NCBI GenBank assembly: GCA_020859725.1
Contig: JAJBVR010000047.1
Location: forward strand, 1-7,201
Direction: 5' to 3'
Source of the DNA: Clostridiales bacterium
Lineage (GTDB): Bacteria > Bacillota > Clostridia > Oscillospirales > Acutalibacteraceae
Length of the DNA: 7,201 nucleotides
The position numbers and the translations under genes were made by a program. The notes below the pieces were generated by a model. It saw only the letters and a program-made list of their open reading frames with translations, did no database searches and was not told the origin of the DNA. Positions 1 to 6,893 of this stretch are shown here, piece after piece; the stretch's first letter is position 1; each line of letters begins with the position of its first letter.

Positions 1-819
1 AAATCCTCAAGGCTTCAGCCAAAGATTCAAAAAATTCAAAAGAAATATAATATTCAGGGTATAAGCGATCCGAGAGAGCGCCAAAAAGCTCAGCAGAAAA
101 TGAATGAGGAAATGCAGGATCTTTACGCCCGTGAAGGTCATAATCCCATGCAAATGGGCTGCGGAACAATGATTTTTCAGATGGTATTCCTTATGGGTAT
201 CGTGGGAATTATCTATTATCCTCTTTCTTATGTTATAAATATGCCCAATATAGGCGATTTTTCGGACGAGCTTACGGCGTTTGTTCAAAACTTTTTGGGA
301 ACGAGCGGAAAAACTTTTTCATATCTTCAGCTTTCAATACTTGAAAATTGGGCGGATATGAAAAGCGGACTTGTTGAGCAGTTCCCAACCCTTTTTACAC
401 CGGATAAGGTTGCGGACATTGAAGCGTTCAGGAAAGGTATGTTTTTGGGCGGGTTGGATCTGACTGTAATTCCGCACTGGAAAGACGGACTTATTGTTTT
501 AATACCTATTTTTTCTTTATTAACATCAATAGGCTCAACTATTATTTCAACTCTTATTCAAAGAAAGAATAATCCCGCCGCGGCTCAGCAAATGGGAAGC
601 ATGATAATAATGATGCTTATGATGCCGCTGTTTTCATTCTATATTTCTTTTAGGGTACCCGCGGCAGTAGGCTTTTACTGGATTGTATCAAACGTTGTGG
701 CTATTTTCCAGCAGTTATTTATTGCAAAATTTTATCCGCCGCGAAAGAGTCAGGCAAAGCTTATGATTGAAAACACCATTGAACGCCGCTCCAGAGAGGC
801 CAGCGTAAAAAAATATTAA
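1..819 (+). CDS. yidC: Membrane protein insertase YidC/Oxa1 family, 5'-truncated by the window edge
   Basis: The frame is open from base 1 to the TAA at 817-819, giving 272 C-terminal residues; the start, first membrane segment and its groove arginine lie upstream of the window. The first ~50 visible residues are a charged, Gln/Lys-rich cytoplasmic helical stretch (KMNEEMQDLYAREGHNP), as in the C1 loop of YidC. Hydrophobic segments follow at visible residues ~55-79, ~162-186, ~201-217 and ~222-243, and the protein ends in a short basic tail. The family inserts membrane proteins into the cytoplasmic membrane, alone or with SecYEG. The ~80-residue loop between the first two visible membrane segments is longer than in compact YidC proteins of bacilli; from memory, clostridial members often have such a loop. 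The neighbour jag supports the call, since yidC (spoIIIJ)-jag is a conserved pair. The Cys in GCGTMIF lies near the membrane entry, so lipoprotein status cannot be judged here. Confidence 0.93.
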   Translation, partial: KSSRLQPKIQKIQKKYNIQGISDPRERQKAQQKMNEEMQDLYAREGHNPMQMGCGTMIFQMVFLMGIVGIIYYPLSYVINMPNIGDFSDELTAFVQNFLGTSGKTFSYLQLSILENWADMKSGLVEQFPTLFTPDKVADIEAFRKGMFLGGLDLTVIPHWKDGLIVLIPIFSLLTSIGSTIISTLIQRKNNPAAAQQMGSMIIMMLMMPLFSFYISFRVPAAVGFYWIVSNVVAIFQQLFIAKFYPPRKSQAKLMIENTIERRSREASVKKY

Positions 820-830
820 ACAATCAATAA

Positions 831-839
831 TGATATAAT
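831..839 (+). promoter_or_regulatory. Candidate extended -10 promoter for jag
   Basis: TGATATAAT is a perfect match to the extended -10 element (TG, one base, TATAAT). It lies 12 bases past the yidC stop and about 90 bases before the jag start. No convincing -35 box is seen 16-18 bases upstream, but extended -10 promoters need one less. It would start transcription near 846 and place the hairpin at 863-888 in the jag leader. The region is AT-rich, so a chance match is possible. Confidence 0.4.
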
Positions 840-862
840 TTAATTTTGTTACCGTCGTTTTG

Positions 863-888
863 ATTTCAACCGGCTCACGGGTTGAAAT
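863..888 (+). terminator. Hairpin between yidC and jag, terminator-like or leader element
   Basis: ATTTCAACC (863-871) and GGTTGAAAT (880-888) form a perfect 9-bp stem with an 8-base loop. The following TATTGTATATTT is T-rich but has no clean T-run, so it would be a weak terminator. It may act as a partial terminator after yidC, or as a 5' leader structure of a transcript starting near 846. The sequence does not decide between these. Confidence 0.45.
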
Positions 889-911
889 TATTGTATATTT
901 GATGAGTGAGA

Positions 912-917
912 AGAAAG
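912..917 (+). promoter_or_regulatory. Ribosome binding site fixing the jag start at 927
   Basis: AGAAAGG ends 9 bases before ATG 927. The frame is also open from a GTG at 906, but that start would lie upstream of this site and would add seven residues not expected in the family. The ATG at 927 begins MKYEFIGNGKT, typical of the Jag N-terminal domain. Confidence 0.7.
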
Positions 918-926
918 GCAATTTAT

Positions 927-1901
927 ATGAAGTATGAATTTATAGGCAATGGAAAAACCCGTGAAGAAGCTTCCGAATCGGCAAAAGCGCTGCTTATGTC
1001 TGCGCTTGCAAAGGACGGAACAACCGCTCCTAATTCAGCGGAAATTCACGAGGAAGTTATAGCCTTGCCGAAAAAGAAAATATTGGGTTTGTTCGGCGGA
1101 AGCGACGCCGAGGTTAAGGTTAGCTTTGAAACAGCTAAGGATGCCAAAAAACCGCAGCAGAAAAAGAACAAAGCATCAAATTCAAATGCTAAAAAGAATG
1201 CGGTTTCGAAACCATCAGCACCGAAACAGGCGGAGCGCGGTGGCAAAACCGAAGTGTGCGGAGCGGAACCCATTAGAAAAAATGAAAATAAGAATGAAGA
1301 TAATCAACCGAAAATTACAGAAGCCGATATTGATATGAATGCGGCAATTTCATATTTTTCGGAAATGATAAAAGGCCTTAAGGTGGAGGACGCTGAAATC
1401 AAAGGCGCTGTTGTTGACGGAATGCTTGAAATTTCCGTTGACAGCGAAGACTGCGGGATTATAATAGGCCGCAGAGGCGAAACGCTGGATGCGCTTCAGT
1501 ATCTTACAAGTCTGGCTGTTAAAAAGATAAGCGGCAGATATGTGCGTGTTGTGCTTAATGTTGCAAATTATCGTGAAAAAAGAACCCAGGCAGTGCAGGA
1601 GCTTGCACGCAAAAATGCCGAGTTTGTGCTTCGTACGGGCAGACGGCACACCTTTGAGCCAATGAGCCCTTACGAAAGAAGGATTATTCATACCACTGTG
1701 CAGGAATATGACGGTGTTGAATCAATGTCTATTGGTTTCGGGGCGGACAGACGTGTTGTTATTCAGCCTGCAGGCGGAGTTAAATATCATCCCGCCGGCA
1801 ATTCTTCAAGAAGGCATTCCGGTTCCGAAAGATCTTCTCAGAAACAGGCGGCTCAAAAGGATTTCACTAAGTTTGGTAAAATAGAAGTAAATAAGGACTG
1901 A
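927..1901 (+). CDS. khpB (jag): RNA-binding protein Jag/KhpB (Jag_N - KH - R3H)
   Basis: This 324-residue protein shows the three Jag/KhpB parts in order. The Jag_N domain spans ~1-68, with the signature KKKILGLFG at 49-57. A Lys/Asn/Gln-rich, low-complexity linker covers ~70-130. A KH domain at ~135-215 carries the GRRG loop at 181-184 that contacts nucleic acid. An R3H domain at ~218-282 has the namesake Arg251-x3-His255 in YERRIIH. A polar, Ser/Lys-rich tail of ~40 residues ends the protein. In Firmicutes the family binds RNA, often with KhpA, and affects cell elongation and division; it acts in the cytoplasm. It is longer than Bacillus Jag (about 208 residues), the excess being linker and tail. 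It follows yidC, as usual. Start at ATG 927 is set by the ribosome binding site at 912-917. Confidence 0.95.
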   Translation: MKYEFIGNGKTREEASESAKALLMSALAKDGTTAPNSAEIHEEVIALPKKKILGLFGGSDAEVKVSFETAKDAKKPQQKKNKASNSNAKKNAVSKPSAPKQAERGGKTEVCGAEPIRKNENKNEDNQPKITEADIDMNAAISYFSEMIKGLKVEDAEIKGAVVDGMLEISVDSEDCGIIIGRRGETLDALQYLTSLAVKKISGRYVRVVLNVANYREKRTQAVQELARKNAEFVLRTGRRHTFEPMSPYERRIIHTTVQEYDGVESMSIGFGADRRVVIQPAGGVKYHPAGNSSRRHSGSERSSQKQAAQKDFTKFGKIEVNKD

Positions 1902-1919
1902 TTTCTTTATTGATTCGGC

Positions 1920-1943
1920 AAAGGTGGAATTTATTCCACCTTT
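1920..1943 (+). terminator. Intrinsic terminator after jag
   Basis: AAAGGTGGA (1920-1928) pairs with TCCACCTTT (1935-1943) around the loop ATTTAT; the outer loop bases can pair too. It is followed by TTCTT, giving a TTTTCTT tract. It starts 19 bases after the jag stop and ends 35 bases before the mnmE start, leaving very little room for a separate mnmE promoter, so partial read-through is likely. Confidence 0.75.
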
Positions 1944-1962
1944 TCTTAATATACGGTTTCGC

Positions 1963-1970
1963 GGGAAAGG
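1963..1970 (+). promoter_or_regulatory. Ribosome binding site fixing the mnmE start at 1979
   Basis: GGGAAAGG ends 8 bases before ATG 1979. The same frame is open from a TTG at 1910, but that start has no such site, lies upstream of the terminator hairpin and would put 23 unrelated residues before MEKTIAALAT, the normal MnmE N-terminus. Confidence 0.75.
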
Positions 1971-1978
1971 ACAGGCAA

Positions 1979-3343
1979 ATGGAAAAAACTATTGCAGCTT
2001 TGGCTACCGGAAATTCAGCCGGAGGAATAGGCGTTATAAGAATAAGCGGAAGCGAAGCAATAACCATTGCCGGCAAGATATTTAAACCGGCGGACGGCTC
2101 TTTTTTAAATTCTATTAAAGGGTATCGGGCTAAATACGGAAATGTAATTTATAAAAATGAAAAAATAGATAATGCCGTTGCGCTTGTTTTCAGGGCGCCG
2201 AAAAGCTATACGGGCGAAAATGCTGTTGAAATTTCTGTTCACGGCGGGATTTTTATTGTTCAGAAAACACTGGAAGCCGTTTTCGATGCCGGAGCGTATC
2301 CCGCCGAACCGGGCGAATTTACCAAAAGGGCTTTTTTAAACGGAAAAATGGATTTAACGCAGGCAGAAAGCGTGGCGGATTTGATTTCCGCCGGCGGAGA
2401 CGCGGCGGCAAAAGCATCCTTTAATATGCTTCAGGGCGCTTTAAGCGAAAAAATCAATAATGTGCTTGATAAGCTGATGGATTCTTCGGCGCTTATGGCG
2501 GCGTGGGTGGATTATCCCGATGAGGAAATTCCGCAGCTTGATGAAGCTTCTTTGAAAGAAACTCTGCTTAATTCTGAAAAAGAGCTTGAGGAACTGCTTA
2601 AATCGTATGACGCGGGTCAGATAATTACACAGGGAATTGACGCGGCAATAGTCGGCAGGCCGAATGCGGGTAAATCAACTCTTATGAATTTAATGGCAGG
2701 CAGAGAAAAAAGTATAGTAACAGATATTGCGGGGACAACACGTGATATTGTTGAAGAAAGCGTGAAGCTTGGAGAGGTTGCTCTTCATTTAAGCGATACG
2801 GCGGGACTGAGAACGAGCAATGACGCCGTTGAATCAATAGGAATTAAAAGAGCGTATGAAAAAATAGAAAACGCCGCGTTGATTATTGCGGTTTTTGACA
2901 GCTCAGCGCCTTTGAATGAAGATGACTTTAAACTTATGGAAAAATGCCGAAACAAGCTTTCGATTGCGGTAATAAATAAAATGGATATTAAAAGCAAATG
3001 TGATTTATCCGCGGTTGAAAATTATTTTGACAATGTTATTCATATAAGTGCAAATAATCCGCAATCCCTCAAAACACTTGTTAACGAGGTTCAAAATGTG
3101 TTGGGGGTTTGCAATTTTGATTCTTCCGCTCCCCTTCTTGCAAATATAAGGCAAAAAAATTGCTGCAAAAACGCCCTTAACGCGGTTAATGAAGCATTGC
3201 AGGCGCTGAACAGCGGAATTACTTTTGATGCGATTAATGTTTTGATTGACAGCGCGGTGGACGAACTCCTTGCGCTTACGGGGAAAAAGGCAACAACAGA
3301 GGTTGTTAACAATATATTCAGTAAATTTTGTGTGGGAAAATAA
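1979..3343 (+). CDS. mnmE: tRNA modification GTPase MnmE (TrmE)
   Basis: This 454-residue protein has the full length of the family. The N-terminal tetrahydrofolate-binding domain is ~1-118 (starting MEKTIAALATGNSAGGIGVIR). A helical domain is split by the inserted Ras-like G domain at ~220-380. The G motifs are all present: GRPNAGKST at 226-234 (P-loop), GTTRD at 252-256, DTAG at 273-276 and NKMD at 333-336. The protein ends in CVGK (451-454), a form of the C(I/L/V)GK motif with its conserved Cys451. With MnmG it installs the aminomethyl-type group on carbon 5 of wobble uridine 34 in certain tRNAs, using methylene-tetrahydrofolate and GTP, in the cytoplasm. Its stop is 2 bases before the mnmG start, so the two partners are almost certainly translated from one mRNA. 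Nothing is broken. Confidence 0.98.
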   Translation: MEKTIAALATGNSAGGIGVIRISGSEAITIAGKIFKPADGSFLNSIKGYRAKYGNVIYKNEKIDNAVALVFRAPKSYTGENAVEISVHGGIFIVQKTLEAVFDAGAYPAEPGEFTKRAFLNGKMDLTQAESVADLISAGGDAAAKASFNMLQGALSEKINNVLDKLMDSSALMAAWVDYPDEEIPQLDEASLKETLLNSEKELEELLKSYDAGQIITQGIDAAIVGRPNAGKSTLMNLMAGREKSIVTDIAGTTRDIVEESVKLGEVALHLSDTAGLRTSNDAVESIGIKRAYEKIENAALIIAVFDSSAPLNEDDFKLMEKCRNKLSIAVINKMDIKSKCDLSAVENYFDNVIHISANNPQSLKTLVNEVQNVLGVCNFDSSAPLLANIRQKNCCKNALNAVNEALQALNSGITFDAINVLIDSAVDELLALTGKKATTEVVNNIFSKFCVGK

Positions 3344-3345
3344 TT

Positions 3346-5220
3346 ATGAAATATTTTTCGGATAATTATGATGTGGCAGTAATCGGAGCGGGTCACGCCG
3401 GAATTGAGTCGGGACTTGCCGCTGCGAGACTCGGCTGCAAAACGGCGGTTTTTACAATTAATTTGGATTGGATAGGCAATATGCCATGCAATCCCTCCAT
3501 AGGAGGAACCTCTAAGGGTCATCTTGTAAGAGAGATTGATGCTTTAGGCGGCGAAATGGGAAAGGCGGCTGATAAATATTCGCTGCAAAGCCGTATGCTG
3601 AATTTGGGAAAAGGGCCTGCGGTTCATTCGCTGCGCGCACAGATAGACCGCCGTGAATATTCAAAGGGCATGAAACATACTTTGGAGCTTCAGGATAATC
3701 TTGATATTAGGCAGGCCGAAATTGTTGATATTATAAAAAATGAAAATGAATTGTGGGAGCTTACTACAAAATTGGAGGCGGTCTTCGTGGCAAAAACCGT
3801 GATTATTGCTACGGGAACATTCCTCGGCGGGAAGGTTTATATTGGCGATGTTTCCTATTCAAGCGGACCTGACGGGATGTTCCCCGCCAATAAGCTTTCC
3901 GAAAGCCTTTACAGACTTAATATACCGCTTCGCAGATTTAAAACCGGCACTCCGAGCCGGGTAAACAGAAGAAGCGTTGATTTTTCTAAAACAGAAATTC
4001 AAAACGGCGATGAAAAAACTGTGCCTTTCAGTTTTGAGACAAGCCGCAGACCTGAGAATAAGGTTTCCTGTTATATTACATATACTAATCAAAAAACAAA
4101 AAAGGTAATTCTTGATAATTTGGACCGCTCACCTATGTACAGCGGAAAAATTGAGGGGAAAGGTCCGCGTTACTGCCCCAGCTTTGAGGATAAAATAGTT
4201 AGATTTTCTGATAAGGAAAGGCATCAGCTTTTTATTGAACCCTGTGGTTTGGAAACAGAAGAAATGTATTTGCAGGGATTATCCTCGTCTTTGCCGGAGG
4301 ATGTTCAGATTAAATTTATACACACAATTCCCGGGCTGGAAAACGCCCTTATTATGAGAACGGCATATGCCATTGAATACGACTGCGTTGACCCTACCGC
4401 GCTTAAAGCAACACTGGAATTTAATGATTTGAAAGGTTTATACGGCGCCGGGCAATTTAACGGCTCCAGCGGATATGAAGAAGCTGCCGCGCAGGGATTG
4501 GTTGCAGGAATAAACGCCGCTTTGAGCGTTTTGGGAAAAGAACCGCTGATTTTAGACAGGGGCGGTTCTTATATAGGTACTCTTATTGACGATTTGGTAA
4601 CAAAAGGCTGTACCGACCCATACAGAATGATGACAAGCAGAAGCGAATACCGGTTGGTTTTAAGGCAGGATAATGCAGATATAAGATTAACTCCCACAGG
4701 TTATAAAATTGGACTTATAAGTGAGGCGAGATACAAAAAATTCCTTGAAAAGCGGCGGATGATTGAGGCTGAAATGAAAAGAATAGAGGAAACATCAATA
4801 AGCGTTTCAGACGAACTTCATGAAATACTGGAAAAGCGTTTAACCTCCCCGTTGAAGAAGGGATGCAAATTAATTGAGCTTATTAAAAGGCCGCAGATAA
4901 CCTATAAGGATTTGGAGCCTGTGGATATTTCAAGGCCGAACTGCCCGGATGAGGTTTTTGAACAGGTGGAAATATCCGTTAAATATGAGGGCTACATAAT
5001 ACGCCAGGAGCGCCAGATAAAGGAAATGAGAAGAACGGAATGCAAAAAAATTCCCGATGATTTGGATTATTCCTCTTTGAAAGGGCTTAGGCTTGAGGCT
5101 GTTGAGAAGCTTTCAAAAATCAGACCTCAAAACTTGGGGCAGGCAAGCAGAATAAGCGGAGTAAATCCGGCGGACATAGCGGCGTTAAATATAATTTTGG
5201 AGTCTTTAAATGATAAATAA
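3346..5220 (+). CDS. mnmG: tRNA uridine-5-carboxymethylaminomethyl modification enzyme MnmG (GidA)
   Basis: This 624-residue protein has the usual long-form length. The FAD-binding Rossmann motif GAGHAG lies at 14-19, followed by CNPSIGGTSKGHL from 48. Cys48 and Cys277 match the two functional cysteines known from E. coli MnmG (C47 and C277). The first family signature is GPRYCPSFEDK (273-283), with Phe280 where Ile or a similar residue is usual. The second is AGQFNGSSGYEEAAAQG from 368. The C-terminal helical domain, which binds MnmE and tRNA, covers ~450-624. The enzyme uses FAD and NADH with MnmE to modify wobble U34 of tRNAs. The frame is open from a TTG at 3328 inside mnmE, but ATG 3346 gives the conserved start; the upstream GTGGGAAA (3332-3339) is a modest ribosome binding site, consistent with translational coupling to mnmE. 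The gene overlaps rsmG by 11 bases. Confidence 0.98.
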   Translation: MKYFSDNYDVAVIGAGHAGIESGLAAARLGCKTAVFTINLDWIGNMPCNPSIGGTSKGHLVREIDALGGEMGKAADKYSLQSRMLNLGKGPAVHSLRAQIDRREYSKGMKHTLELQDNLDIRQAEIVDIIKNENELWELTTKLEAVFVAKTVIIATGTFLGGKVYIGDVSYSSGPDGMFPANKLSESLYRLNIPLRRFKTGTPSRVNRRSVDFSKTEIQNGDEKTVPFSFETSRRPENKVSCYITYTNQKTKKVILDNLDRSPMYSGKIEGKGPRYCPSFEDKIVRFSDKERHQLFIEPCGLETEEMYLQGLSSSLPEDVQIKFIHTIPGLENALIMRTAYAIEYDCVDPTALKATLEFNDLKGLYGAGQFNGSSGYEEAAAQGLVAGINAALSVLGKEPLILDRGGSYIGTLIDDLVTKGCTDPYRMMTSRSEYRLVLRQDNADIRLTPTGYKIGLISEARYKKFLEKRRMIEAEMKRIEETSISVSDELHEILEKRLTSPLKKGCKLIELIKRPQITYKDLEPVDISRPNCPDEVFEQVEISVKYEGYIIRQERQIKEMRRTECKKIPDDLDYSSLKGLRLEAVEKLSKIRPQNLGQASRISGVNPADIAALNIILESLNDK

Positions 5221-5914
5221 GAAATTTTTGATAAAGGAAGCGGCTGCAGCAGGAATTAGAATTGATGATCAAGCAGCGCGCAGATTTGATATTTTTGCCG
5301 AAATGCTTGTTGAAAAAAATAAGGCGGTTAATTTGACGGCTATTACTGACCCGGATGAAATAGTTGTAAAGCATTTTATTGATTCACTGACTGTTTTAAA
5401 TGCGCTTGATTTAAAGAAAAATTCTGATATAATAGATATAGGATGCGGTGCGGGCTTCCCGGGACTTCCGCTTCTGATTGCAAGGCCGGATTTAAATTTC
5501 ACTTTTCTTGATTCTGTTGGAAAAAAGCTGGAATTTATTAAAGAAGCGCTTCACGAATTTAAATTCAGCGCAAATGTAATACACGGCCGTGCCGAAGAAA
5601 TCGGCAAATCGGCAAATTACCGTGAAGCGTATGACTATGCCGTAACAAGAGCTGTAGCGCCTTTAAATCTTTTGGCGGAATACTGCATTCCGTTTATTAA
5701 AACAGGCGGAATATATGTTTCAATGAAAGGCGCAAAAAGTGAAGTTGAAATCGGGGGAAGCGCAATTAATGCTCTCGGCGGAAAAATTGAAGATGTTGTT
5801 TATAAAAAACTTCCTAACGGAAACGAAAGAAATTTAATTATCGTAAGGAAAATATCGCAAACTTCGGCACAATATCCCAGAAAGCAAAAGCAAATTAAAT
5901 CAAATCCGCTTTAA
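5210..5914 (+). CDS. rsmG: 16S rRNA (guanine527-N7)-methyltransferase RsmG (GidB)
   Basis: This 234-residue protein has the usual length of RsmG. The family N-terminal signature NLTAITDPDEIVVKHFIDSL lies at 41-60. The S-adenosylmethionine-binding motif DIGCGAGFPG is at 76-85, followed by the acidic strand end FLDSVGKKLEF (99-109). TRAVAPL (146-152) and the MKG strand (172-174) are also typical. It methylates N7 of G527 in the 530 loop of 16S rRNA within the small subunit; in other bacteria loss gives low-level streptomycin resistance. The start ATG 5210 lies inside the end of mnmG, with GGAG at 5199-5202 seven bases upstream, so translation is probably coupled to mnmG. No clear terminator follows; the next gene lies 109 bases on and has its own strong ribosome binding site. 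Confidence 0.97.
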   Translation: MINKKFLIKEAAAAGIRIDDQAARRFDIFAEMLVEKNKAVNLTAITDPDEIVVKHFIDSLTVLNALDLKKNSDIIDIGCGAGFPGLPLLIARPDLNFTFLDSVGKKLEFIKEALHEFKFSANVIHGRAEEIGKSANYREAYDYAVTRAVAPLNLLAEYCIPFIKTGGIYVSMKGAKSEVEIGGSAINALGGKIEDVVYKKLPNGNERNLIIVRKISQTSAQYPRKQKQIKSNPL

Positions 5915-5982
5915 ATACATATATTTTGTCGAAATTAGCAGAAATCTTTGTATAAGAAATCCTTTCTTTTTGCTCTAAAGTG

Positions 5983-5991
5983 TGTTATAGT
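5983..5991 (+). promoter_or_regulatory. Candidate extended -10 promoter for the noc-like gene
   Basis: TGTTATAGT fits an extended -10 element (TG, one base, TATAGT, 5 of 6 bases). It is 32 bases upstream of the ATG at 6024, leaving room for the ribosome binding site at 6009-6015. The -35 region (about 5963-5968, TTTCTT) is poor. The 109-base gap after rsmG makes a separate promoter reasonable, but read-through from rsmG is also possible. Confidence 0.35.
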
Positions 5992-6023
5992 TATATCACA
6001 GAGGAGCGAAAGGAGTTTGGCAT

Positions 6024-6848
6024 ATGCCTGAAGAGATAGCAAGAATTGCAACTGAAAAGCTGCTGCCCAATCCTTATCAACCTCGTAAACAGTTTAAAAG
6101 TGAAGAGCTTTTAAGCCTTTCCGAATCTATAAAGGAAAACGGAATTTTACAGCCCTTGCTTGCAAGAAGAATAAATAACAGCGATTATTATGAAATTATT
6201 GCAGGTGAGCGCAGGCTCAGAGCCGCGATACTGGCAAATCAAAACACAGTTCCCTGCCTGATAGTTGATTGCGATTATGAGGAATCCGCCGTTTATTCCA
6301 TCTTGGAAAATATTCAGAGGTCTGATTTAAGCTTTTTTGAAGAAGCCCAGGCGATTTCTCAAATGCAAAATCATTTCGGACTTACGCAGGAACAAATTGC
6401 AAAACGCCTTGGAAAAAGCCAAAGTGCGCTTTCGAATAAATTAAGAATTTTAAAGCTTCCGGCAGACGTTAGATACTTTATTGAAAAAGAAGGACTTACC
6501 GAACGCCATGCCCGTGCCCTGCTCAAATTTCAAAGCAACAAGCAAATTTGGACAACCCTTAATATTATTAAGGAACGCGGACTTAATGTACAGCAAACGG
6601 AAGCCTATATTGATTCTATAACCAACAAAAAGGTTAAAAGCCATAAAAATATAGTTAAAATATTTAAAGATGTAAGAATCTTTGTTAACACGGTTAACAA
6701 AGCTATAAATACAATGAAGGAAGCAGGAATACCTGCTGAATCCAATAAAACGGAAACTGACGATTATATTGAATTTTTCGTCAGAATACCGAAAAATCCG
6801 CAAAAGGAAAGTGCAAAAGGCGCTTTAGCGGAAGTTAACTCTGCTTAA
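6024..6848 (+). CDS. noc: ParB/Noc-family nucleoid occlusion-type DNA-binding protein
   Basis: The 274-residue product has the ParB fold. The N-terminal CTP-binding domain (~5-105) has PNPYQPRK, the arginine motif GERRLRA (61-67) and ENIQR (95-99). A helix-turn-helix lies at ~120-145, in a central DNA-binding domain to ~200. A C-terminal domain ~205-258 (KDVRIFVNTVNKAINTMK) would dimerise the protein. The four positions that decide site choice in the ParB/Noc family are Q133, K139, K144 and R161, all of Noc type, at exactly the expected spacing. Gene position after rsmG also matches noc of Bacillus. Noc binds NBS sites, spreads on DNA and blocks division over the nucleoid. Unlike Bacillus Noc, no N-terminal amphipathic helix precedes the ParB domain. 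The start is firm: AAAGGAG at 6009-6015, spacing 8, and no in-frame start between the stop at 5988 and ATG 6024. A ParB-like segregation role remains possible. Confidence 0.85.
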   Translation: MPEEIARIATEKLLPNPYQPRKQFKSEELLSLSESIKENGILQPLLARRINNSDYYEIIAGERRLRAAILANQNTVPCLIVDCDYEESAVYSILENIQRSDLSFFEEAQAISQMQNHFGLTQEQIAKRLGKSQSALSNKLRILKLPADVRYFIEKEGLTERHARALLKFQSNKQIWTTLNIIKERGLNVQQTEAYIDSITNKKVKSHKNIVKIFKDVRIFVNTVNKAINTMKEAGIPAESNKTETDDYIEFFVRIPKNPQKESAKGALAEVNSA

Positions 6849-6866
6849 AACGGGAAACCGTTTTAA
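6845..6866 (+). terminator. Hairpin with GAAA tetraloop overlapping the noc stop codon
   Basis: TTAAAACGG (6845-6853) and CCGTTTTAA (6858-6866) form a perfect 9-bp stem closed by a GAAA tetraloop. The stem begins within the stop codon TAA (6846-6848). The T-rich tract after it is interrupted (CATATTCTCCTCTTTT), so it may be a weak terminator or an mRNA 3'-end protector backed up by the next hairpin. Confidence 0.5.
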
Positions 6867-6893
6867 CATATTCTCCTCTTTTCATCACGTGGG

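Noticed and set aside
906..926. GTG 906 as the jag start
   Set aside because: It lies before the ribosome binding site at 912-917; ATG 927 has correct spacing and gives the conserved N-terminus.
2732..2747. CACGTG inside mnmE as a possible parS
   Set aside because: Outside the core almost no consensus position matches, and the bases encode the conserved TTRD of the G domain.
3091..3522. Antisense reading frame of 143 codons across the mnmE-mnmG junction, and other minus-strand frames
   Set aside because: They lie opposite well-conserved genes, lack plausible ribosome binding sites and show no recognisable domain; they are shadows of the coding strand.
5954..5968. AAGAAA-TCC-TTTCTT as a terminator for rsmG
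   Set aside because: The stem has only six pairs, mostly A-T, with a 3-base loop; it is too weak to support the call.
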